Shown in pieces: positions 28,411 through 35,129 of a stretch of 64,000 nucleotides of DNA (its first letter is position 1; every line of letters begins with the position of its first letter). Under the pieces are notes generated by a model. The model was not told the origin of the DNA. It worked only from the letters and a program-made list of their open reading frames with translations, and made no database searches. A program made the translations under genes and the position numbers. The stretch spans positions 372,001 through 436,000 of the forward strand of contig NZ_JAUZQF010000004.1 in the NCBI RefSeq assembly GCF_030718205.1, in the 5' to 3' direction. This DNA comes from Nonomuraea turcica (GTDB lineage Bacteria; Actinomycetota; Actinomycetes; Streptosporangiales; Streptosporangiaceae).

Positions 28411-28695
28411 GTGCTGACCTTGACTCACAACGCCGTCGTCGCGATCCGCGACGTGATGGCCGGTGTCGACGTGCCCGCCGACGCGGGCCTGCGCATCTCC
28501 GCGAAGGCCGACGAGGCCGGTGCGCTCGAACTCGCCCTGGCCAGCCAGCCGCAGGCCGGCGACCAGATCATCGAGGCGGAGGACATACGCGTCTTCGTGG
28601 CCGAGGACACCGTGGCGATCCTGGACGACAAGTCACTCGACGCCCAACCGGGCACCCCGGGCCAGCCGACGTTCCGGCTGGACCGGCGGCCCTAG
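28411..28695 (+). CDS. HesB/IscA-like (A-type carrier fold) protein lacking cysteines
   Basis: A 94-residue protein that aligns by eye with actinobacterial HesB/IscA-like proteins (LTLTHNAVVAIRDVMAGVDVPADAGLRISA ... GDQIIEAEDIRVFVAEDTVAILDDKSLDA). The three cysteines that bind Fe-S clusters in A-type carriers are absent; the protein has no cysteine at all. It probably retains the fold without that chemistry. The start is a GTG with AAGGAG six bases upstream. It is convergent with the rhodanese-CBS gene, overlapping its end by four bases, and divergent from the HhH gene. Confidence 0.75.
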   Translation: MLTLTHNAVVAIRDVMAGVDVPADAGLRISAKADEAGALELALASQPQAGDQIIEAEDIRVFVAEDTVAILDDKSLDAQPGTPGQPTFRLDRRP

Positions 28696-29381
28696 CCGAG
28701 GTCGGACTCCGATGCCTGCGGGCGGACGTCGCCGAGCCCGAACAACCCCACCAGCGTGCCGTCCGCCTTCGTGACGACGACATGATCTACTTTCGCCCGG
28801 TCCATCCGCTGGATCAGCGGCTCGAGCTGCTCGCTCGGGCGCACCGTGGTCACCCCGACGCGCATGGCCTGCTCGGCGGTGCCGCTCATGTCGGCGCCCT
28901 TGAGCTCGCTCGACCCGACAACGCCCTGGACCACGTCGTCCTGGTCGACCACCACCGCGAGTCCCGCCGGGTCGCCGATGATCCGTTCGGTGAGCTCCTC
29001 CAGCGGGTCGTCGAGGCCGGCCGTGACGGGGTCGCGGCGGACGTTCTCCGACACCAGGTGGGCCTCCCCCTCGTACGGCAGCCCGGCCGCCAGCCAGTCC
29101 ATCTTGCCCGCCCCATAGTCGTGCACCTCGCCGAATCCCAGGCGTTCGAGCCGGTGGGCGGCGCGCGGGCTCAGGTCGCACAGCGCGTCGTGGCAGTAGA
29201 CGACCACCGGCCGCGCGCGATCCAGCGCCGAGGAGCCCTTCTCGAGGGCGCCGAGCGGCAGGTTCACGGCCCTGGGCAGGTGCGCCCACGCGTACTCCTC
29301 TTCCGGAAGCACCTCGACCAGCTGGGCCTGGCGGGCGGCGACCAGGTCCTGTACGGCTTCGCGATCGATGATGTGCGTCAT
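28692..29381 (-). CDS. Rhodanese-CBS domain fusion protein
   Basis: A 229-residue fusion. Residues 1-105 form a rhodanese-like domain (LVEVLPEEEYAWAHLPRAVNLP and the VVVYCHDALCDLS loop, holding the likely catalytic cysteine). Residues 110-225 hold two CBS motifs (VSENVRRDPVTAGLDD, and MRVGVTTVRPSEQLEPLIQ with KVDHVVVTKADGTLVGLFGLGDV). CBS pairs usually sense adenosyl ligands, so the fusion may link sulfur transfer to nucleotide status. That is inference. The gene is divergent from the CehA/McbA-type gene over 85 bp. Confidence 0.85.
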   Translation of the reverse strand: MTHIIDREAVQDLVAARQAQLVEVLPEEEYAWAHLPRAVNLPLGALEKGSSALDRARPVVVYCHDALCDLSPRAAHRLERLGFGEVHDYGAGKMDWLAAGLPYEGEAHLVSENVRRDPVTAGLDDPLEELTERIIGDPAGLAVVVDQDDVVQGVVGSSELKGADMSGTAEQAMRVGVTTVRPSEQLEPLIQRMDRAKVDHVVVTKADGTLVGLFGLGDVRPQASESDLG

Positions 29382-29466
29382 GAGGATTCACGTACCCCCA
29401 GATATCGCTCGCATGGGCTCGTCCTCCGTGTCACGATGACGGCGCGGCCTATTCAGGGAGTGTCCG

Positions 29467-31482
29467 ATGTGTGACAATCCGCTGCTACCCGACTCCGTCG
29501 CCCGCGCGCTGGCCGACTACCGTTCCCTGCGTGACGCCCACGGGCCCTGCTGGGGCGAGCCGCCCATCTCATATGTCGACGAGGCGTGGGCCACCGTCTT
29601 CCTCGACGCCCGCCACAACTACTGGGGTGCGGCCGTCGGCCAGTTGGCCGAGCGCTACCCCGAGGTCCCTCCCGCCGAGCTCAACGACCGCTTGGGCGAG
29701 GTGGACCTGGACCGGCTGCTCCGCGACACCCTCGGCGGCGAAGTGCCGGACAACCTGCCGGCGCTGCGCCTGTCGCCCGCGGGGGCCACGCTGGCCGCCG
29801 AGACGCGGGTGGTGCTGGACGACGGCCCCATCCCCACGGCGTTGTTGCTGGACTCCAGCTCGGACGAGCCGGTCGAGGTTGTCGTGGACGGCACGGCGCA
29901 CGTGGTGCCGCCCCGCGGGGCCAAGGTGGTCGAGCTCGTGCGGGAGATCGCCGTCGGCGGTCGCCCCGTGGACCTGTCGCCACTGGCCAGGCGGTCCGCC
30001 GCGGCCACGATCCGGGTGCGGGCCGGGTTCCCCTGCCGGTGGAGTGTGACGAGCGCGAACGGGCAAGGCTGGTATCCCGAGGGTGCGCCGCCCAAGCTGG
30101 ACGCCCATCGCACGCCGTACTTCCACGGCGACGACCTCGTGATCACTGTGCCCGCCGAGCCGATCACGGTGACGGTGACCAGGGGCATGGAATACACCTC
30201 CGCCGAGGTCGTGGTGACCCCTGACGCGGGCCGGGAGACGCTGGTGGAGCTGACGCCCGAGCGGTTGTACGACGCCGCCGCCCGCGGCTGGTACGGCGGC
30301 GACCTGCACGTGCACCTCAACTGGATGGGCGAGGAGCCCGCCGCGCCCGCGCTGGCCGCGGCCGCGCAGCACGGCGAGGACCTGCACGTGCTCAGCCTCG
30401 TGGCGGGCAACGTCGCGAGCGAGCGGGTCTACGACGTGGAGGCGCTGGAGCACTGGGTGGGTGAGGACCTGCCGTGGTCGGACGAGCGGCACCTGGCCAG
30501 GATCGGGGTGGAATACCGCAACGACCTGGTCGGCCACTTCAGCGCATTCGGCCTGCGTGACCTGCCCAAGCGTTACCACACGGGCTTCCTCGGCACGGTG
30601 GACTGGCCGCCCAACGCGGTCGCGCTCGAAGAGCTGCGCGCGCTGGGCGCGATCACCGGGTACGGGCATCCGTTCCACGTCCCCTTCGACGACGAGGACC
30701 CGCCTGATGTGGTGCTCGCCCGCGGGCGCAACTGCTCGGCCAGGGAGATCGTCGCCGACGCCGCCCTGGGTCTGATCGACACCTTGGACGTGCTCAACCA
30801 CTCCTCCATCACGGCCACCGCCGCCGTCTACCGCCGCCTGATCGGCGCGGGCAACCGGCTCACGGTCACCGCGGGCACCGACGCCGTGCTGTCCTTCTGC
30901 CGCCGCGGCACCGCCTCCGGTCCCCCGGGCTGGGAGCGGGTCTACGCCAACGTGGCCGGCCCGCTCACCGCGGAGTCCTTCGCCGAGGCGATCCTGCTCG
31001 GCCGCACGTTCGCGACCACCGGGCCGTGGCTGGAGATCACGGTGAACGGGCACGGGCCTGGGGAGACTCTGGAGCTGGCACCCGGGCAGCGGGTGGAGAT
31101 CGTGGCCGCCTCGATCGGGCCCGAGGTCGAGCACCTGGAGATCCACACCGCGGCGGGCATGCTGGCGCGGGGGCGGCCCGGGCGCCTGGTCACGTCGATG
31201 GAGGTGAGCGAGCCGACGTACGTGGTGGCCGTGGCCTCGGGCGGGCCGCATCCGCGGGCCTTCCATCGGCGCGGCGCGTACGCGCACAGCAGCCCGGTGT
31301 ACCTGGACGTCGCGGGCGAGCACGTGGCCAGGGAGGCCGACGTGCGATGGTGCCTGGCGTGGCTGGACCGGCTGGAGGCGGTGGTCCGCGAGTTCGGCAC
31401 GTTCGAGACCGACGATCAGCTGGGGGACCACCTGGAGCTGTACGAGCGGGCGCGGGCCGTCTACCGGGGGCGGCTCCCCTAG
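29467..31482 (+). CDS. CehA/McbA-type PHP-fold metallohydrolase
   Basis: A 671-residue protein. The central region carries GGDLHVHLNWMGEE and later GHPFHVPF, NHSSITA and TAGTDAV, matching the metal-binding histidines and aspartates of the CehA/McbA branch of the PHP fold. That branch was named for carbaryl hydrolases, but most members have unknown substrates. The N-terminal ~260 residues look like beta-rich non-catalytic domains. There is no obvious signal peptide. GGGAG lies eight bases before the ATG. Its stop overlaps the convergent HTH regulator gene by four bases. Confidence 0.82.
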   Translation: MCDNPLLPDSVARALADYRSLRDAHGPCWGEPPISYVDEAWATVFLDARHNYWGAAVGQLAERYPEVPPAELNDRLGEVDLDRLLRDTLGGEVPDNLPALRLSPAGATLAAETRVVLDDGPIPTALLLDSSSDEPVEVVVDGTAHVVPPRGAKVVELVREIAVGGRPVDLSPLARRSAAATIRVRAGFPCRWSVTSANGQGWYPEGAPPKLDAHRTPYFHGDDLVITVPAEPITVTVTRGMEYTSAEVVVTPDAGRETLVELTPERLYDAAARGWYGGDLHVHLNWMGEEPAAPALAAAAQHGEDLHVLSLVAGNVASERVYDVEALEHWVGEDLPWSDERHLARIGVEYRNDLVGHFSAFGLRDLPKRYHTGFLGTVDWPPNAVALEELRALGAITGYGHPFHVPFDDEDPPDVVLARGRNCSAREIVADAALGLIDTLDVLNHSSITATAAVYRRLIGAGNRLTVTAGTDAVLSFCRRGTASGPPGWERVYANVAGPLTAESFAEAILLGRTFATTGPWLEITVNGHGPGETLELAPGQRVEIVAASIGPEVEHLEIHTAAGMLARGRPGRLVTSMEVSEPTYVVAVASGGPHPRAFHRRGAYAHSSPVYLDVAGEHVAREADVRWCLAWLDRLEAVVREFGTFETDDQLGDHLELYERARAVYRGRLP

Positions 31483-32198
31483 CCGGACCGGCCGCCCATC
31501 TGTCCTTCCATGGCCAAGCTCACGCAGCAGCGGTTGTCGCCGGGTTCCAACCTGGCCTCCACCTTGGGCGGCGCGACGCTCTCCACCAGGCCCGTGATCA
31601 GAGCGTGGTTCATGTGGCAGACCAGCTCCCGCTGTGCCTCTGCGAGAGCGTGGAAAGGGCAGTTGGCCATGATGACGCGGGTGCTCTCGCGCCGCGGCTC
31701 GTACCCGTGCTCGCTGAGCGCCCCGACCGCGAGATCCAGCGCCGCCTGCGGGGTGGTGGGCCGGCCTTCGGCGGACACCGCCCCTCCGCCGATCGCGGCG
31801 CCGTGCTCGGCCGCCACCCGCCGGAGCACTTCCAGGACGGGCGCGCCAGTCCCGGCCGACTCGGCGATCGCGTCGGCCATGAGCCGGCCGGCGAGCAGGT
31901 AGTCGCGGCTGGGCAACGAGACGGCGAACTCGCGGGCCGCCCGGCGGTACAACTTCGAGCTGCGTCCCGCGCCCGGCCCCGTCCTTCCGGTGAGCCGGGC
32001 GTAGACGGCCTCGAGCAGCCCTTCGGACTCGAGCCTGTCGAGATGGAACTTGGCCTTGTGGCGGGCGATCCCGATGGCCTCGGCGGCCTGGTCGCGGCTC
32101 ACGGGTCCTGGCTGCGCGCACACGAACAGGTACAACTCCTGGCGTACGGGGTCGGCGAGAGTGCCGATGCCCGTGATGTTCTGATCGACTCCGCGCAC
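31479..32198 (-). CDS. Winged-helix regulator with conserved cysteine motif (SufR/COG2345-like)
   Basis: A 239-residue regulator with an N-terminal ArsR-like winged helix (LADPVRQELYLFVCAQPGPVSRDQAAEAIGIARHKAKFHLDRLESEGLL). Its C-terminal half contains NCPFHALAEAQRELVC and, 29 residues later, a CC pair in GDNRCCVSL. This recalls the Fe-S-binding cysteines of SufR-like regulators, though the spacing differs, so redox or metal sensing is only inferred. The GTG at 32198 has AAAGG upstream. The four-half-site array in the 86-bp gap to the divergent DoxX-type gene is probably its operator. Confidence 0.85.
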   Translation of the reverse strand: MRGVDQNITGIGTLADPVRQELYLFVCAQPGPVSRDQAAEAIGIARHKAKFHLDRLESEGLLEAVYARLTGRTGPGAGRSSKLYRRAAREFAVSLPSRDYLLAGRLMADAIAESAGTGAPVLEVLRRVAAEHGAAIGGGAVSAEGRPTTPQAALDLAVGALSEHGYEPRRESTRVIMANCPFHALAEAQRELVCHMNHALITGLVESVAPPKVEARLEPGDNRCCVSLAMEGQMGGRSG

Positions 32199-32211
32199 CG
32201 GCCGGCCTTTC

Positions 32212-32273
32212 TAACGGAGAAAGCCATTGACGTTACATGAGTGGCCTTCTAACGTACAAAATAGCATCCGTTA
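32212..32273. promoter_or_regulatory. Operator: four alternating TAACG half-sites at 19-bp steps
   Basis: TAACG (32212-32216), CGTTA (32231-32235), TAACG (32250-32254) and CGTTA (32269-32273) alternate in orientation, each separated by exactly 14 bp. The array is symmetric about 32242.5. It fills the divergent gap between the winged-helix regulator and the DoxX-type gene. It overlaps plausible -10 elements on both strands: TAGCAT at 32262-32267 for the plus gene, and TAACGT (32235-32230) for the minus gene. Confidence 0.8.
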
Positions 32274-32284
32274 GGAGCTCGCCC

Positions 32285-32692
32285 ATGAGTACTGATTTAT
32301 CGACTCGCCTGAAGAATCCCTCTTATCAGGCATTCGCACTGCTGCGCACCGGATTCACGGTCGCGCCGATCCTGTTCGGGCTCGACAAGTTCACCAACAT
32401 CCTGACCGAGTGGACGGCCTACCTGGCGCCGTGGATCGACAACCTCGTCCCCGGCGACGCCGTGATGGCCATGAGGATCGTCGGTGTGATCGAGATCCTG
32501 GCGGGCCTACTGGTCGGGTTCGCGCCGAGGATCGGGGCGTACGTCGTCGCCCTCTGGCTCGCCGGGATCATCGTCAACCTGCTGACGTTCTCCGGGTTCT
32601 ACGACGTCGCGTTGCGCGACTTCGGCCTCATGATCGGGGCACTGGCGCTGGCCAGGCTCGCGCAGGCGCATGCCAGGGACGCAGGCAGCTAG
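32285..32692 (+). CDS. DoxX-like four-helix membrane protein
   Basis: A 135-residue membrane protein with four hydrophobic helices. It begins NPSYQAFALLRTGFTVAPILFGLDKFTNILTEW, and IVGVIEILAGLLVGFAPRIGAYVVALWLAG is typical of DoxX-like proteins. Members are linked to thiol/oxidative stress in mycobacteria, but no biochemical role can be assigned here. AGGAG lies seven bases before the ATG. It is divergent from the cysteine-containing regulator and shares its four-site operator, so it is the likely target. Confidence 0.82.
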   Translation: MSTDLSTRLKNPSYQAFALLRTGFTVAPILFGLDKFTNILTEWTAYLAPWIDNLVPGDAVMAMRIVGVIEILAGLLVGFAPRIGAYVVALWLAGIIVNLLTFSGFYDVALRDFGLMIGALALARLAQAHARDAGS

Positions 32693-32702
32693 TCCTGGCG
32701 CA

Positions 32703-33329
32703 CTACTTCCCGGCCGCCAATCCGGCCAGCACCCGCTCTAGACCCCAGCGGAACTGGCCGGTCGAGATATACGCCGCGATGGCGTCCGCGGCGGCGTGGG
32801 TACGCGGGAAGGACTCGGGTTCGATGTCGAACGCCACCTGGCGGGCGGCGATCCGCTCGGCCTCCGGCGGGACGGGGCCGGGCCCGCGTACCTCCGCCGC
32901 CTCCAAGGCTATCGAGCCCAGGACGTACACCATGACCGTGTAGGCGGCGCGCGGGTCGGGCAGCGCGGCCAGCAACGACTCGCCCACCCGTAGCGCGACC
33001 GGGCCGCTGAAGGCGGCGCCGAGTATCGACGGGACCGCGGCGGGGTGACGCATCAGGACCTCGCGCAGGTTGAGCGCGAAGGCGGCGATGCGCTCGCCCG
33101 GCGGGCGGCCCTCGTCCTCCAGCAGTCCGAGGTCGGCCTCACCGAGCAGGCGGTCGGTCAGCGCGGTCACGATCGCGGCCCGGTCCGGGAAGTAGGTGTA
33201 CAGCGCACCGGGCGTCAGGCCCACGCGAGTGGCCAGCGCCCGCATGGTGAGCCCGCCGGCGTCGATCAATTCCAGGGCGGCGTCGAGCACCGCCTTCTGG
33301 TCCACCGAACGTTGAGGTCCTCTCTTCAC
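32703..33329 (-). CDS. TetR family transcriptional regulator
   Basis: A 208-residue repressor. The N-terminal HTH reads VLDAALELIDAGGLTMRALATRVGLTPGALYTYFPDRAAIVTALTDRL. The C-terminal half resembles the TetR_C type with a large helical pocket (tetracycline-repressor-like C-terminal fold). The GTG start gives MKRGPQRS. It faces the DUF4386-like membrane gene across a 58-bp gap containing a long palindrome, which it very probably binds. It is convergent with the DoxX-type gene with ten bases between stops. Confidence 0.92.
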   Translation of the reverse strand: MKRGPQRSVDQKAVLDAALELIDAGGLTMRALATRVGLTPGALYTYFPDRAAIVTALTDRLLGEADLGLLEDEGRPPGERIAAFALNLREVLMRHPAAVPSILGAAFSGPVALRVGESLLAALPDPRAAYTVMVYVLGSIALEAAEVRGPGPVPPEAERIAARQVAFDIEPESFPRTHAAADAIAAYISTGQFRWGLERVLAGLAAGK

Positions 33330-33334
33330 AAGGC

Positions 33335-33374
33335 AACTCTAAACGGCGTTTAATGTTAAACACCGTTCAGAGTT
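33335..33374. promoter_or_regulatory. 40-bp near-perfect palindromic operator
   Basis: The two 20-bp halves match as inverted copies at 17 of 20 positions. AACTCT, AACGG and GTTTAA elements on the left mirror TTAAAC, CCGTT and AGAGTT on the right. The inner GTTTAA-TG-TTAAAC (33348-33361) is perfect. It occupies most of the gap between the TetR gene and the divergent membrane gene and could bind two dimers. Confidence 0.75.
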
Positions 33375-33387
33375 AGGAGCCTGTGCC

Positions 33388-34029
33388 ATGAGATGGACCC
33401 TGATCGCCGCCGTCGTCGCCGCGAACCTCGCCTTCGCCGGCCTCGCCGCCACCTTCGACTACCCCGGCGTGCTCGCCGAGCCTCCCGGGCGGATCCTGGC
33501 CGCGTTCGCCGCTCATCAGGCGGTGGTGTCCGCCTGGTTCCTGCTGCTGGCGGTGAGCGCCCTGGCGCTCGTGCCCGCGGCGGTCTTACTGGGCCGACTG
33601 CTGCCCCCGGGGCCTGCCGCCGCTCTGTCCGTGCCGGTCGGTGTGCTCGCCGGCCTGGTGCAGGCGCTGGGGCTGCTGCGCTGGCCGTACGCGGTGCCGG
33701 TGCTGGCCCACGCGGCCGATCCGGGCGCCGCTGAGACGACGTTCGCCGCCCTGCACGGCTACCTCGGGACAGGGATCGGCGAGACCCTCGGCTACCTGCT
33801 CACCGCCGCCTGGACGGCGCTGGTGCTGGCCGCACTGCCACGGCGGCCGCGCTGGTTCGCGGTGGCCGGTGTGGTCTCGGCCGTGGCCATAGCCGCCGGC
33901 GTGCTCACGCCGCTCGCCGTGCCGGGTGCGGACCTGGTCAACTTCGCTGGGTACGTGGTGTGGAGCGTGTGGGCCCTGGTGCTGGCCGTCCTGCGTGACC
34001 GCCTCCTGCCGCAGCAGGTGCACGCCTGA
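33388..34029 (+). CDS. DUF4386-like membrane protein
   Basis: A 213-residue protein with about six hydrophobic helices. The pattern LAEPPGRILAAFAAHQAVVSAWFLLLAVSALALVPAAVLL, ALGLLRWPYAVPVLAHA and LHGYLGTGIGETLGYLLTAAW fits the DUF4386 group of actinobacterial membrane proteins, whose function is unknown. AGGAG lies eight bases before the ATG. It is divergent from the TetR gene and is the obvious target of the 40-bp operator. The region after it (from 34030) contains only decayed genes until 35130. Confidence 0.82.
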   Translation: MRWTLIAAVVAANLAFAGLAATFDYPGVLAEPPGRILAAFAAHQAVVSAWFLLLAVSALALVPAAVLLGRLLPPGPAAALSVPVGVLAGLVQALGLLRWPYAVPVLAHAADPGAAETTFAALHGYLGTGIGETLGYLLTAAWTALVLAALPRRPRWFAVAGVVSAVAIAAGVLTPLAVPGADLVNFAGYVVWSVWALVLAVLRDRLLPQQVHA

Positions 34030-34063
34030 CGCGAACCGCGGCAGGGCTGCTCGACGGACCAGG

Positions 34064-34195
34064 TCAGGGCCGCCGGCCCGGCCGGTCGACGACGCCGGAG
34101 GCGAGCAGGCTGCCCTTCTTGATGGAGACGTACACGCGGGGCTCGTCGTGGTTCCTGACCGCGATCAACCGCGGTTGCAGGGCTGATCGAATATC
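34064..34195 (-). pseudogene. Coding remnant of unknown origin
   Basis: On the minus strand, a short frame ending in a TGA at 34064 reads DIRSALQPRLIAVRNHDEPRVYVS, then IKKGSLLASGVVDRPGRRP. Codon use is typical of real genes here, but there is no convincing start. It looks like the C-terminal end of a lost gene. I could not identify the family. Confidence 0.35.
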
Positions 34196-34221
34196 GTCGC
34201 CGACACCCCGGGCAGGGGCGC

Positions 34222-34788
34222 GAGCACCATTGCCTTCATCGGCCTCGGCATCATGGGCAGCCCCATGGCGGTGCACCTGGTCAGGGCCGGGCACAGCCTG
34301 GCCGGCTACAACCGCTCACCGGCGACGACGGCGTGTTCGCGCACGCCGCCCCCGGCACGCTGATCATCGACTTCTCCTCGATCCGCCCCGACGTCACCCG
34401 CGAGCTGGCCGAGGAGGCAGGCCGCCGCGGCCTGCGCTACCTGGACGCGCCGGTCTCGGGCGGCGAGGCCGGTGCTCGGAATGCCGCTCTGTCAATCATG
34501 GTGGGCGGCGAGGGCGACGCCTTCGAGGCTGCCAAGCCGGTCTTCGACGCGGTCGGCAAGACCGTGGTCCACGTGGGACCGAGCGGCGCGGGCCAGACGG
34601 TCAAGGCGGCCAACCAGCTCATTGTGGCCGCCAACATCGTGACGTCCGCGGCCCGCGAGGCCGGCGTCGTGCTGCCCCTGGGAGCGCTTATGGCCCAGCT
34701 CGTGGCGGCGGCGAATGCCAACGGCGACGGCGGGCTCGACCACTCGGCCCTGCTCCGCGGCGTCGAACGCCTCTCGGGCACCTCGTAA
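34222..34788 (+). pseudogene. Degenerate 2-hydroxy-3-oxopropionate reductase-type gene
   Basis: This is a beta-hydroxyacid dehydrogenase (GlxR/GarR type) reduced by two deletions. The first frame encodes STIAFIGLGIMGSPMAVHLVRAGH and SLAGYNRSPATT, the NADP-binding start. At about 34320 the frame changes, and a stretch of about 45 residues is missing before AHAAPGTLIIDFSSIRPDVTR and LDAPVSGGEAGARN. A second, in-frame deletion joins KAANQLIVAANIVT to SAAREAGVVLPLGALMAQLV, removing most of the middle C-terminal helices. The C-terminus DGGLDHSALLRGVERLSGT is intact. The product would not be functional. Confidence 0.8.
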
Positions 34789-34837
34789 CGAACGGCCGGA
34801 AACTGTCGGTGGGGTCGGGTTCAATCGGCGGAGGCGA

Positions 34838-35041
34838 GTGATCGGTTCACCAATCCAGTTCCTGCGCCCGGCCCGCCCCGGTCGGCTCGTGGGCCACGGT
34901 CGGGTCGTACGGCGAGGCAGGCAGGTGTGCTTCATGGCCGGCGAGCTCCTATGCCCGGATGGCGAGCCCGTGGCCGTGGCCACTGCCACCGCCCACATCC
35001 AGTCCCTCGACCCGCAGTCCCGACAGAGTGTTAACGAGTGA
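34838..35041 (+). pseudogene. C-terminal fragment of a hotdog-fold thioesterase (PaaI-like)
   Basis: The frame reads IGSPIQFLRPARPGRLVGHGRVV, then RRGRQVCFMAGELLCPDGEPVAVATATAHI. This matches the C-terminal half of PaaI-type thioesterases (a YLRPARPGDL-like strand, RVVRRGR, and a final VATATA strand). The N-terminal half with the catalytic residues is missing. A GTG at 34838 could start a 67-residue product, but the truncation makes it very likely a remnant. Confidence 0.65.
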
Positions 35042-35129
35042 AAAATATCTTCGCAAAGATCTCGTCAGCGAAGGAAAATGTTGAGACGCTGAACTCCACC
35101 ACAGCGCCCCCAGCCCTGAGGAGTGGTTC

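Noticed and set aside
34030..35129. Sequencing errors as the cause of the broken genes
   Set aside because: The dehydrogenase lacks tens of residues at two places, and the thioesterase lacks its whole N-terminal half. Single-base errors cannot explain these losses, though a read check is still useful.
35042..35129. A c-di-AMP (ydaO-type) riboswitch before the secreted amidase
   Set aside because: Only 88 bp are available and I could not find the conserved pairing elements. A small 5-bp hairpin (ATCTT/AAGAT) is not enough.
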